The notes under the pieces were generated by a model. It saw only the letters and a program-made list of their open reading frames with translations, had not been told where the DNA came from and made no database searches. 64,000 bases of DNA from Vitis vinifera (Eukaryota > Streptophyta > Magnoliopsida > Vitales > Vitaceae), in NCBI RefSeq assembly GCF_030704535.1, contig NC_081821.1, positions 759,001 to 823,000 on the forward strand. The letters run 5' to 3'. Position numbers and translations under genes: made by a program. Of the stretch, positions 26,208 through 38,200 are shown in pieces. Every line of letters begins with the position of its first letter. Within the stretch, counting starts at the first letter, position 1.

Positions 26208-28035
26208 AGAACTCTCTAGAGAGTACTCTGTAAGAGAGCATACAGAAAACCAAAAGACACTGTTTCTCTTGTTCTTCTATGGTATCAAAACTTTATTCTA
26301 ACATTCTAGAACTATGATTAGAAGAGCCAGTCTAGTTTGAGCTGATGCTTCCTATTTGCGTTTTTTGAGGAGGGGAAGAAAAGAAAAAAGAAACTCTTTA
26401 TGGTTGTTTTAACCATGTTGAAGCAATAAAAATTGTACAGCGAGGACCTCAGTGCCAGACATATTATCCAATTCACATATTTTTGTCACTATTATTATTT
26501 TATTACAGCAACAGATCTCTCTTTTTTATTGCAAAGACAAAGAACAACTGTGGCTTGCATGATTGAATTTCATCAGGCCGTCTTCTCAAGTTGATTAATA
26601 TTATGCTAAATTATATAGCCACACTTCATAAGTTATACCCACTTCATAGCTTCCTATGTTGCACAAACCGTTTAGACATGAGGACTGAGGATTACATCCC
26701 ATGCAAGGTTACAAGCATAATGATTTGTGCATGAATTCGTTAAAAATAATATGTCTTAGGTGGTGTTTGTTTTTTTGGCTTTTTACTGAAAACCATTTAG
26801 TTTTAGAATTTAGGTTGTTTGTTTTTTTACTTTTTCATGACTTATTATAAACTTTTTACTAAATAGAAAAAGCCAAAATATGTGGCTTTTTCTAAATAGA
26901 AAAAATAACACAATGGTTTTTTTTACTTTTTAATACTTAATAGAAATAAAATACTACAAAAACAAACAACCTAATATTTAATACTATTAAGTATTAAGGT
27001 TCTATTTAGAATTAAGTAAAAAAACAAACACCACCTTAGTCTGTGAACTTAACTAGCTTATGACCACACTATAGCATGCTTGTAAAAGTAACATTGTGCT
27101 TTCTAGTCTCAGTGTCCACAACAAGATATAGTACGGAGAAATGAAACGATTTATAATGAAAGCCACATTAAAGGAACAAATAAGAATCCTTACCTTAAGA
27201 TCATCCTCAATCTTAGCTACTTGTACATGAATGCCATCCACAATCTCCCTGAGAGGAGACATTGTAGGGTACTTCGCCTCATCCCACACGAACCTGGAAT
27301 TGAACATTCAAATTGAATAATTATCACAGTAGCAGAGACAGAATCCTCAAATCATGATCACTTAATCTGCATTACCTCGTCAAGTAGGAATCAACAGGAA
27401 CCCCATCCACTGTCAAAGCATTACTCTCACCGCCCGAACCCCTCTCCAACTCCTCGATCTGACGCCGTATCTTGTGAGTCACTCCCTCGACAAAGCTATT
27501 CGACTGCAAATTCCACAAACTAATTCGCATTACTCTCAATACAACGCCTCAAACCACACAATACACAGACAGGCTTTCATTCACCTTCAGAAGATCGTCA
27601 CTGAGAGACAGAAGAGAATCGAGAGTTCCAACGCGAAGATCCGGAGTATTGAACTGGAAAAACGAGACAAGAAGGGAACGCAGTCATATACTAAATCCAT
27701 ATATTTACAATCAGATCTCAATAAAAAATAAAAAGAAAGAAAGAAATAAAAAAAAGTTGATGCTCTGTCTGGCTGCTGAGAAGCAGTAGGAAAATGAACG
27801 AAATTATGGATCATGCAACTGAACTCCAACACAATCCGGTAACGAATTCGAAATGTCCATTCGGTTTCCCGCGGATTCCAAGCAACCAAACAGAGAATGA
27901 GAGGAATGCGGCCACGATCACCCTGTAGAGAGGAGTGTCGAAGGAGTGTTTGGAGATGGATTCCTGAAGGCGACTCCATAGAGACGATGCAGAGGTCGGA
28001 ACGGGGAGGGAGACGACCCAGTACCTAGTCGCCAT
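18875..28035 (-). CDS. VHA-C: V-type proton ATPase subunit C
   Basis: Eleven minus-strand exons join in frame: 28035-27922, 27653-27585, 27503-27376, 27293-27194, 23439-23372, 22798-22657, 22373-22257, 22047-21922, 20324-20241, 20157-20078 and 18974-18875. They give 375 residues, the usual length of plant subunit C (DET3 in Arabidopsis). The protein starts MATRYWVVSLPV and contains SFDTPLYRFNTPDLRVGTLD, RFVWDEAKYPTMSPLREIVD, DLSNLVKPEDI, the QWCYTSYGEVFSSWMHFCAV block, and ends HPYVSFTINLV. Subunit C sits at the V1-Vo interface of the vacuolar and endomembrane proton pump and governs V1 assembly; in Arabidopsis its partial loss gives the de-etiolated det3 phenotype. All junctions are GT-AG and keep frame. 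Intron 4 (23440-27193) is 3.75 kb and holds a MITE, LINE remnants and a copia LTR piece; intron 10 holds a degenerate repeat block. No coding damage was seen. Confidence 0.97.
19322..19796. repeat. Direct repeats flanking a degenerate tandem block, in VHA-C intron 10
   Basis: Two related segments of about 70 bases, starting near 19326 and 19719, share the course GTTGAA-AA-C-AATTTT-C-TAAAAG and end in ATCATA-ACTC. Between them (about 19418-19675) are four to five imperfect units built on TTTTTGGGCTTAATAAATTG and AAAATAAAGTAGCCTC. A related segment recurs at 41066-41130 beside the copia primer-binding site, so this may be LTR-derived. Confidence 0.6.
23277..23321 (-). mobile_element. Very short retroposed LINE-tail-like insert in VHA-C intron 4
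   Basis: A 45-base insert lies between two perfect 13-base copies of TTGGAAAGTTGAA (23264-23276 and 23322-23334). Read on the minus strand it ends in GTCAGAAATAAATAAATAAA, an A-rich tail like those of the LINEs here. The flanking repeat fits target-site duplication, but the insert is too short to assign firmly. Confidence 0.4.
24490..25005 (+). mobile_element. Decayed LINE 3' region in VHA-C intron 4
   Basis: Two overlapping frames share the theme PPLCLHLHLWKEQKNFQCF and GRNKRIF, reminiscent of the PLCLFW-WKERN-R-F motif near the C-terminus of plant LINE ORF2. Downstream, TTTACCTATCAAAAAA (about 24981-24996) matches the typical tail of these LINEs. Frameshifts break the frame. It is antisense to VHA-C. 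Confidence 0.45.
25925..26291 (+). mobile_element. Ty1/copia LTR remnant with primer-binding site, VHA-C intron 4
   Basis: The stretch from about 25930 ends in a TCTCTTGTTCTTCTA-like run followed at about 26280 by TGGTATCAAAAC. This resembles the initiator tRNA-Met primer-binding site (TGGTATCAGAGC) that follows the left LTR of copia elements. An AT microsatellite interrupts it. No gag-pol coding follows, so it is a truncated left end. The LTR start is uncertain. Confidence 0.45.
26171..26204. repeat. (AT)n microsatellite
   Basis: A pure AT dinucleotide run of 34 bases inside the copia LTR remnant in VHA-C intron 4. Confidence 0.95.
26759..27035. mobile_element. Tourist/PIF-Harbinger-like MITE, copy A (277 bp)
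   Basis: The element starts GGTGGTGTTTGTTTTTTTGG and ends with the inverted AAAAAAACAAACACCACC, so the terminal inverted repeats are nearly perfect. Flanking TTA occurs at 26756-26758 and 27036-27038, the 3-bp TTA/TAA duplication expected for Tourist-like elements of the PIF/Harbinger superfamily. It has no coding capacity and lies in intron 4 of VHA-C, about 160 bases from exon 4. Copies B (45860-46136) and C (44768-45052) belong to the same family. Confidence 0.9.
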
Positions 28036-28739
28036 TATTACAGGTGAGGAGTGTAGGTTGGAGATGGAGAAGATGATGTCGTCTGCGGAGAATTAACGGA
28101 GGAGCTCGGAAACTGAAGTCTGGTTTTGTAAAAAATAAATTTATTTTAAAATTTATTTCATATATGGTGAGGGCAGCTGGGCAGGAACCTTCCTAAACCT
28201 TCAAAAGACAAATAAATCATGTTCTATATGGATTTTTAATTAACCTCGTTAAAAGTTGCTTAACAACCAAATTATCCTCCTTTCCATTAAGTCGAACCTT
28301 AAGCCTTGTTTGGTATTCAAAAAGTATTAAGAAATTTTTTTTCTTATATTGATGCGGTTGTTAAAAATATAATTAAAATTAGTTAAAAACTTATATATTT
28401 TTAAATTATTTAATCTTTATATAAATAAAATAAATTTTAACTAAAATAGGTTTGAAGACTCACATCAAAATAATTTAATAATTTTAGTTTTTTTCTTAGC
28501 TTTTTTTTTTTAACAAATGTAAAGTTCTTAAAAATGCTTTTTAGAAAATAATTGAAAAACAATTGAATATATATACTATTTTCAAAAACTATTTTTTGTT
28601 CTTCAAAACAAAAAATATTAAAAATATATCTGAGAAATTGGGTGATTTTTATTTTTTGTATTTTTCATGTTCTCGAAATATCTTTTTTCAAGGAACAACT
28701 ACTCTTCGCGTTTTCATTTTTTGTGTGTTAGTGTTTTTC

Positions 28740-28917
28740 ATGAAGATGGCAACTATGTTGGCTACAGGAGATAGTGACAGTGACCATGATGGTCAATGCA
28801 ATGCCTTGAAGGGCAAAGCCACGAGCTAATGAAGATGGCAATCATGTTGGCTACAAGAGATAGTGACCGTGACCATGGTGGTCAGTGCAATGCCTTGAAG
28901 GGCATGGCCACGAGCTA
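28740..28917. repeat. 89-bp tandem duplication, two copies
   Basis: Copies at 28740-28828 and 28829-28917 have period 89 and differ at a handful of sites. Each begins ATGAAGATGGCAA and ends GCCACGAGCTA. The unit is much richer in G and C than the DNA around it. A short open frame runs into the first copy, but the unit length is not a multiple of three and stops occur, so coding is unlikely. It lies about 0.7 kb upstream of VHA-C. Confidence 0.85.
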
Positions 28918-29414
28918 AGATGCCATGAGCAATGAAGCATGGGAGCGGGGTGAAAAGAAGTGGTGCTATAAGGTTTCCGAGATGACGACAATGTTGGCTC
29001 TACGATTAGAATGGGGAGGAGAAAGAATAAATATGTATATAAATGGGATAAGAAAAAGGAAAATGGTGTTTGGATATAGGGGAGAATGAGAAAAATGTAG
29101 AGGAAATGGGGGAAAATGGTGTGATAGGTTGTGGGTATAGAAAATGAAGGAAAACTGGATTCATCTATGTCATACTCTATGTTTATATTTATCTATTAAA
29201 AGTCAATAAAAATTATTTATTTATAACATACTCTATGTTCATATTTATCTCCTAAAAATTACATGTAAATTACATATGATTTTTAAAATTTAAATAAAAT
29301 GTGAATTTAAAAATTATTTATATAATTAATCGAATAAAAAAAACTTTCAAACATGTTTTTTGTTTTAATTGTTATACAAAACTTTATTTTAGAATAAAAA
29401 CTATTTTTCCAAAT

Positions 29415-30610
29415 TAAGAGCCTATTTAAAAGAGTTTTTAAAAATAGTTTTTTGTGTTGAACAACTTTTAAAGAACAAGTAAAAACTGTTTTATTCGGTT
29501 TTTAAAAATAATAAAAAAACACTTATACTCTATTATTTATCTTCTACATAAAATTATTATTTTTTAATTTTTTTCACTAGACAAATTAACTCCAAATTAA
29601 ACAAAATCTAATGCATTAGATTTATTAATAAGTTTATTAATTTTTAAAAATAATTTAAAACTTTAATAATAAACTCATTAATACCATAAATTTATTAATA
29701 TAATGAATTTTTTTTTCTAACATATAATAAAATAGTATATTTTCTACTAAAAATATAATTTAAGATTTTATTATAATATTACTATTTATGTTTTACTAAA
29801 AACTATATATTTTTTAATTTATTTGTAATTACAATTTTTTTTTCATTTTCAATAAGACTTCAATTAAATTAAATTAATTAATATTATATAAAATGAATTT
29901 AAAATGGTTTTACAAAATCAAAATAATTAAAAAAAAAACAATTTATCCGAATGTTTTTTTATTTTAAAAATCCTTTTATAATAATAACTTACCAAATATC
30001 CTTAATTTTATAAAACATTACAAGAGATTTTTTGATTCTTTAACTTTAAAAAAGTTTCTAAAAAAAGCATAAGAAATCATTATCAAACAAAAAAGTTTAA
30101 AAAATTAATTAAAGTATTTAATTGACTTGTATTAAAAATAAATATTAAAATTATTTTTATCTCATAGAAAATTTTATTTCACTACAATAAAAAAATTGTT
30201 TTATAATTAAAAAAATATTTATCTTTAACTCATATATAATTTTGAATTTAATTTTTATTTTTTTAATAAGATTTAACTTGAATTTGATTTCATATTATTA
30301 TAAATTAATTTTATAAAATAAAAGTAATGTATTATTTTAAAAAACAATACAAATTATTTCATCCAAACAAGCTTTTTGTTTTGTTTTTTTAAGATTATTT
30401 TCTAAATCATCTTATCAAACACTCTAATTTTTTTAAAATTCTAAAAAACTATTTTTTATTTTCTATTTTAAAAACAAAATTTGAAAAACACAACCAAACG
30501 GCCCTAAGTCTCCTAACACATTTTTTTTTTTTTTTTTAAACACCGAAACCTTGTTCTTAAAAACTGTTTTCCATAACAGTTTTTAAAAACAACAACCAAA
30601 CATGCTCTTA
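29415..30610. mobile_element. Candidate TIR element or nested MITE cluster, about 1.2 kb
   Basis: TAAGAGCCTATTT at 29415 and AAACATGCTCTTA at 30598-30610 are inverted, with more inverted similarity further in (GTTTTTAAAAA-type runs). The interior is almost pure A/T and non-coding. No convincing target-site duplication was seen, and at least one other MITE end (about 30485-30508) lies inside, so this is probably a nest. Confidence 0.4.
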
Positions 30611-30829
30611 TTTTGTATATTTGAGTTTTAAAGCTGAAATTTATTTTTGTTTTAGAGATTGGCGTTAAATATGTCTTAAATATATTATTTATTTTTTATA
30701 TTTTAGGAAACAAAGTGTTCTTATAATATAAATGAATAGAAAATCAATTTTATCAGATACAGTCTGATTAAACTACAACCATCTTTCAAGAACTCGTTCC
30801 CAGGATCTTTCTAGAAGTTTTATTATTTT

Positions 30830-30989
30830 ACAGGCCAGTGGAGAGAGTTATTAGGGTTTAATATTTTTCATGAATCTAGATTTGAAGATTTTCAGTTCTG
30901 AGTGTTGCCCTAACAATTGTGTTTTTCTCGATTCTCACATCACCATCAGCAGAGACGATCAGAAGATCTAATTTGCATCTAAGTCTGAG
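30830..30989 (+). other. Probable non-coding first exon of SIA2
   Basis: Less AT-rich sequence with a TTAGGGTTTAAT stretch ends at a donor-like CTGAG/GTATAT at 30989/30990. It is upstream of the SIA2 start codon, in the position expected for a leader exon spliced to sequence just before 32242. The transcription start and the exact acceptor (one candidate near 32100) cannot be fixed without transcripts. Confidence 0.4.
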
Positions 30990-32241
30990 GTATATTGCCC
31001 GTCCCTCTTTCTACCTTAAAGTTCTGTTTGGTTTGCGAGAAAATCAAGGAAAATGCTAAATTTGCTCAAGAATTAAACCCATTTTCAGCATTTTTATCTT
31101 CGAATACTCGTTTCTGTGAATCTCCTTAACTAACGATACGCGTGTGGATCCAAGAGAATAACTAAAACTCAATCACGATAAGAGATTAGTTTTACTGGAA
31201 AAACTTAATGGATCTGTAGCAATCAGCATAAACCTTGCTTTGCAGTAATGTGATGGACCCAGTTGCAGATAATTGGATAGTTGCAGTGAATTCAGTGGAT
31301 TCAGTGAATTGGGATTTGGTAGACTAGAAATCATAGTGTTAATTAGTATTACCAGCTATGTATAACGTATTCGGTGTTTTTGGTATGCTCTAATATTCAA
31401 TGATGGCAACCTCTTTGATTCCTTTGAAGAATATTATGTTCTGCTTAAGTACTTTGCTCTTCATTAATCTCCATGCTTAAATAATACTGGCAATCCTTTT
31501 GAGAATGTCTGAAGATGTTTTCTAACATCAACCAGTTTCTTCAGGAGTATCAATTTCTTTTTTCATGTAGATTTAATTTCTTTCCTGTTTTCTGAATAGG
31601 AATCCCTGCCTACATCTATATATTGTTACTTGTTTTTGGTCAAGAACAATCAACCTTACGAGTAATGAAATTTTATGCTGTTTTATCAACACATCTAAAT
31701 TCTTCATTGTGACTGTGTCAGTAAGGAGTGTTTAGATTAGAAATAATAGAACATTTTCTTCCGTTTTTCTTACCTCATATTTTCCTTTATTGTCTTATCC
31801 CTTCCTAGGGAGTTCTTTAAAGATGTAAAAAGGTACATAGAAAACATGAGGAATTTCTCAGGTGAACAACGTATAGTGTTCCAAACAATGTGAGTAGGAT
31901 GTACATAAAAAAGGTGTCACTTATGCATTTAATATTTGTAATCTCTGATGTTCTTCAGGAACTGTCACATTTCAAAAAGAAGTGTTCAAACCAGTGTGCA
32001 TAGGAATATAAAAATTAAATTGTGTAGTTTTAGCATTTAATTCTTGTAATTTCCAATGTTCAATAAGCAAATAACATTTGTAATTCCTGATGTTCTTTAG
32101 TGACTGACAACACGGATAGCAGATTGGTGGGTTCACTTCTCTGGAGTTTGTTTCAGATTCACATGCCGAATATTTCTCTTTCGCAACACCTTCAGTAGAA
32201 AAGCTATATATTTTCATAGCTTATTTACGGGAATTCATTAA

Positions 32242-35200
32242 ATGAGGCTCTTACAGTTTGGTTTAATACTCGCTTTAGCATCTGGATTTGCTGCAATTAT
32301 CATATACATTAATGGACTTGCCAATATATGTACGTATGGTTCCATATCTGATTTATGCCTTACTTGAGATGCATGTGTGTGTGTGTGTGTGTGGATGAAT
32401 ATGTATCTTTACTTGCTTTTAATTTGAAGTATAGATGAGAAGTCTCTGCTTTCGGATGAAGATTTAGGAGCATTGGAGTCTCTACAGAGTGGCTTCCAGA
32501 AGTGTGTGGTGAGTTTTTATTTATACATTTAGATATTAGTGAGATGTTTCTCAGTAATTTTGTTTGCTTTGTTTGTTAACTGCAACTGGTAATAGCAACA
32601 GTGGGTGTTTGGATTATCATTAGCATCTTTGATGATTCCATCCGCAAAGGCATGCATTTGGGCCTTATAAATTGAAGATTCAAAAGAATTTCTTGTGAGT
32701 TAGTGCTGGGGAGGAGTTTGAATTCCAGTATAGTGGACATGGGTTTGATTCAGGCATTCCTAAAAAAAGATGGGGATCTGGGAAGCAAGGAGCTTCAGAT
32801 AGTGAACTACAGGACATGCTGGGTAGGTGATGCTCGAGATGTGGAGGAAATTCTTATCTCAATGTTGAAATATGGTGTTTGCTTCCTGAAGGAGGCAGGA
32901 GATTGCTATATTGATATTCTTGGAGGTTTGAAGGAGTTTCATAGAGACATTGCTCATGCAGTGGGTGTCATTTTGGTGCACTGTAGCCAATATTCTGGGT
33001 CTTCTCTGTGCATAAGTTATGACAATGGATGAGGAGGATGTGGTAATGGATTGTATTAGCTTATATTGTCAAGGAGTAAGATGCATTGAAATCCCAGATT
33101 CGTCAGATAAGTGGAAGCTTGTAGTTTAAAATGTTGAATGGGGTTTGAGTTCATGAGGAGGTGAGACTCCTCCATTGCTAGGAAGAGTAATTCTCAGTGA
33201 AAGCCTTTTTATGCTACTTGGAGATTGGGTTTCCCCATACACCTCTTAGTTATTTTCTTTGATATGACAAATCCTGTGGACACGCTTCTAATGGTTGACT
33301 GTTTGGTAATTAGGAATTGGGTTTTACCTAATTGATGCCACCTGTGGTGGAAGAGACAGTTGATGGCCCTTTCATGTGCCTCTTATTAAAACCTTTGTTT
33401 AGCTATGAAAAGGGTCTATCAATTTTCTGTGCGCATTTGATGTTTCACTTTTAACTGTAGTTAAATTTGAAATTTCTAAACTCTGAGCTGATAGAGCAGA
33501 ATTGATATTTCTGTAGTGGTTTTTATTCATGTTTTGTTAACTTGAAGTGGATGTCATTGTATTAACAATGTGATAAAATTGTCTCAGTTTTTTGTTAACT
33601 TGTAAGTTCATCTCAATAACAATTTTAAGCAGTGCTTATCTGGGGAAAAGAAAAAAAAAATATACAATTTGAAGCAGTAAATTTTTTATGTTGTTGTGAC
33701 CTTTATCAAGGATATGTTCAAAATGACTACCTTAATATGCACTGCTGACAATGAATTTTTTATTGAGAAAGTTGAGCTTATGGTTTTACATATTTTTTTG
33801 CATTGCATTAATGATGCAGAGTTCAAATGGATTAGGTTTACAAGCTGCACGTGGTAGAGATTATTGCCAAGTTACAATAAAATTTCCTAGTGATACTGTC
33901 CCCAAATGGGTAGGTATTTCAATGATTTAATCAGCTTTTTTACCTCTTGTGTCATTCTGTTGCTTCCAAAGTAACATTTTCTCTCTCTAACTTTGAAAAT
34001 AACAATTGCGGAATGCCACTAGTAGATATCTGATGTAGTTAAAAACCCATGGAAAGTCCAAGCAACAAGTAGATACTGGTTCATCATCTGCTTTGTACAA
34101 TATATAGTATTTCTGGGCATGGATTGAGCATCCACTCGTGACATATTCTTTTCATTTGAAATTGAACATGAAAACAGAAAGATCCCAAAACCGGAGAACT
34201 TGAAGGGTTATCATTTGATTTTAATCTCTGTGAAGCAGTGGCTACATGGGAGCAGGTGAGTGTGCTATTTTCATTTTTTTCAGTTTATCTTTTGTTTTAG
34301 TTGTCTTATTTCATTGTATACATTAATATTTTTAAGATGAGAGCCTTCCAAAATGATTGTCATTGTTGTCTTATTCATTAAGCATGATACCTTGAATCAA
34401 ATTTTTGTCATTTTTGTTAATTTTTTAATCTGTGTCAAGTACTTCATGAATTTTTCTGTTTTTTTAAGTTATTGATTTATGCTCTACATTTTACAATCAA
34501 TTTTTCATTTAGTGAATTGAATGGTTCAGGTGCGGAATAGTACCACAATACTCACCAAGGAGTTTATTGATGCTTTACCAAATGGATGGACAGATTATGC
34601 ATGGCGTAGGATTAATAAGGGAATACTCCTGTAAGTACTGCATGTGTGATTGGTGGTAAAATAAGTGATTAAAAGTATGGATGGATAAAGATGAAATAAG
34701 AAAAACAGAAGGGACATTCAGTAATCATAACTTCTGAGAATGGGAAATACTGATCTTACTGAGAGCTTTTACAAATAATTATACTAAGTGAAAGTTGAGG
34801 GCTGGTATTGTATCTCTATTTCTTTTTGTGCCTATTGGCGCCTCTTGTATACATCCTGTATGCTTGGGTCAGCCTCAAGGCGCCCTTTTCTAATATATTT
34901 TTGTTGTGTGTTTGCCTATCAAAAAAAAAAAATTATACTAAGTGAAAATGGGTATTTTGTAGTCAGTAAGAATTTGAAATTTTAGTTTAGTACTGCAAAA
35001 ATATATAGCTTCGAATATTTCCCTAAAGTAAGTCATAGCTCGCAAGTTATTCAAATAAAAATTTCAAATTCTTGCAGCAGCAGAAAGCCTCATACAAATA
35101 AATAAAATAAGTCATAGCTCGCAAGTTATTCAAATAAAAATTTCAAATTCTTGCAGCAGCAGAAAGCCTCATACAAATATATTTATTTGCCGTTGAAAAT

Positions 35201-38200
35201 TAAGATGGAATATTATGAAATTTTTCCTTAGGATTTAATATTTTCATTTTGATTACCATGATGATGTATCTTCATAATCATAGATGGCATCCTAATTTTT
35301 TTTATATATATTTTTTCCCAAGAGAACCTCAGGAAACAAAGTAAGATTTCCCAAGAATTTCCGTTGTTGGGATGACGTCAAGAAGTTTGGATTTTTGTTG
35401 GATGTTTGTTCTTAAATTATTTGACAAACTGGGGTTGGTAAAGCTGCTTAGAGTTGACATGCTGCATGCAGTCTGATATAGTATGTTCCTGTGTTGCAGC
35501 AACAACTGCAAGAATAAGACACTTTGCATGGAGAAACTTTCTCTGGTACTCCCTGAAACACCACCATATTTTCCACGGCAGTTTGATCGATGTGCAGTTA
35601 TTGGTAACTCAGGAGATCTTCTGAAAACAAGGTTTGGGAAGGAAATAGATGGCTATGATGCTGTTATTAGAGAAAACGGTGCACCAATTGAGGTCTTGTG
35701 GCCACTGAATTGGATTTTAGTTACTATGTTGGTTTCAACTATTTATGAATGCTCCCTTATTTTTTTCTTTTTTGATGTACTGCAGAACTATACAGCGTAT
35801 GTGGGCAAGAAAAGTACATTCCGTCTTCTTAATAGAGGATCTGCAAAAGCTCTTGATAAAGTTGTAGAGTTAGATGGTATGTCACTCCATCCCCCCCCCC
35901 CCCCCCCCCCCCCCTTCTTTTTGTTAACATATATCTCACTGTCCTAGAAGCTGACTAGAGATATGCTATGCACAGAAACAAGAAAGGAGGCCTTAATCAT
36001 CAAAACAACAGTTCATGACATTATGAACAAGATGATTCAGGTTTGTATATCAGTTTTTCTATTTACTTTACATAGGTTGATAACTCCCTGAAATAAGCAG
36101 TTTTTGCAGTCAATGTGTTTAAGCACAAGTGTAGTTCTCACTCTACTTTCAAAATCCAGTACTTGTATGTTACCAGTGGACTAGTTTAGGTCAGAGGGTA
36201 ATGGGTCTGTGGTTTGGAAAAATGTTTACCAGATATATTCTAGTTTTGGTGGATTGCAGAATTTCATGGTTATGAAATGCCCAAATTTATAGGTTAGAAC
36301 TACTATCATACTGGAATGTTTTGTTTTTTCGTCTAACTTACCATTGGATCAGCAACAAAGTAAGCCAAGTCGCAAGTCTTTGTCCCCATCCACTTTCAAT
36401 TATTTTTCTCATTTGTATTCCACGTTTTTCCCTCATTCTACTTTGACATTTGCTTGGTAAAACTTAAGAGAATTCATCAAATTGCTTCTGGTGGCAAATA
36501 GGTTATCTAAAAGTTGCTTATAAAAGAACGCTATGTAAAAATTGGAGTCTTCACTTTGATTTCTACACTGCCTTCAATCTCATTCCAATTTTTTTTGTTC
36601 TGTTTTCTACAGGAAGTTCCAATACATAATCCTGTATATCTCATGCTAGGTGCATCCTTTGGGTCAGCAGCAAAAGGAACTGGGCTCAAGGCTCTTGAGT
36701 TTGCTCTGTCTATTTGTGAATCAGTAGATATGTATGGCTTTACAGTGGATCCGGGTTATAAAGAATGGTAAAAGAAACCTCTAATGAATAATATATCTGT
36801 TGAGATGAGTCGCATTTTATTTTTATATGTTTACATGATCAATGAAGCTTAAAATTTTCTTTCAGGACCAGATATTTCTCAGAATCTCGTCAAGGGCATA
36901 CTCCTCTGCACGGCAGGGCTTACTACCAGATGATGGAGTGTTTGGGTGTAAGCCTGCAATTACTTTCTATTTTCTGTAGTAGCCTACCATACATGCATCC
37001 CAAGATGGGACTGTCCAGGATAAAATATTTTAAGTTGAAAAAGAAATCTTAGCTTCTTCAACATTTCACTTTTCCTGATCTGTACATCATGCTGAATTTC
37101 AGAACTAAAATCAGATTATTTTGGGTACCCATGTAATAAGATTTTAATGTGTGAAGAGAAGGGACAAAAAAAAAAAAAAACTTCCATTACTTCCTTCTTG
37201 ATATAGTATCCTCTTATTTTGCTATTGTTTTATAAAAGTTGAAATCATTTAATATCTTTCCCTTTTGTTCTTGTTAAAGCTTATCAAAATCCATTCTCCT
37301 ATGCGAGCTGATCCTAACCGGATCGTGACGTATGTACCAAGTCATAGTACAGTGACTGCTGCTAGAACTGCATCGGAGAAATTGTTGAGGTAACTGATGG
37401 TTGGTTTTCTTTTATCTCAGCAGTAAATAGTTTCTTCAAATAAAAAGTATCGTTATTGGTTGGCCAGAAGTTTGTCCACTAATGAACACTGGTTTTTATT
37501 TCTGATATTGTTGTCCTGATGTAGCTTGTGCTATAGTTCTTCAAATACAAATAGAAAGTAGAAAAGGAATAAGACAGAAAAAAATTTGTTGAAAGGAATT
37601 CTGATTTGGTGCTCAAAGCACACCAAATCAAAGGAGGAAGAGAGACAGAAATTCCTCAAATGGATTTAAGGCTTGTGGTTTAAAGCATAGAACCTTCGGA
37701 AGGGAGAGATGAGGAGAGGGGGAGAGGCACATGTTAGAGAGCCCGAAGATAAAAGTGGGGAAAACAGAGGGAGGACATAGCAAGGAGACAGTGATAAGGC
37801 AAAAGAAATAAGAAAAGAGAAGAAGAGAGAGGGAGGGGAAGGGAGAAATTCTGAAACTCTTCTTAACCAATACCTTATCCCCAAAACCATTAAAAGCCTC
37901 CAAAAATAAGAATATGCATGAAAATACTAAATAAAATACATTTGATAAGACTCAAACTACTAGAACTAGAAGATTGTCATCTTGCCAGTTCTGCAGCAAT
38001 TTTATTGTTGTATAGCCCCACTTGATATATATGATTGAAGGGCCATGACAGGAGAGGATATCACATCCATCGGCACAATTTTAAGCACTGGATGATTGCC
38101 CTTGTGGACTGGCATTCCAGAGTAGAATTATTCCAAGAGTGACTAGAACTTGTGTTTAAATCTTTTTCTTGATGTTGATAGGAGGGTCGGGGCAGGATCT

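Larger units (their letters stand above)
28120..30830. other. AT-rich divergent intergenic region between VHA-C and SIA2
   Basis: VHA-C is transcribed leftward and SIA2 rightward, so both promoters lie in this 2.7 kb. It is very AT-rich. Several segments read GTTTGGT...AAAAAC or its complement, for example near 28310 and 30490-30510, typical of MITE ends. No coding exon was recognised. The 89-bp duplication and the largest TIR element are listed separately. Confidence 0.6.

Noticed and set aside
34794-34930. The 34.8 kb insert as a SINE
   Set aside because: No pol III A or B box was seen, and the body resembles the 3' ends of the LINEs in this window, so a truncated LINE is simpler.
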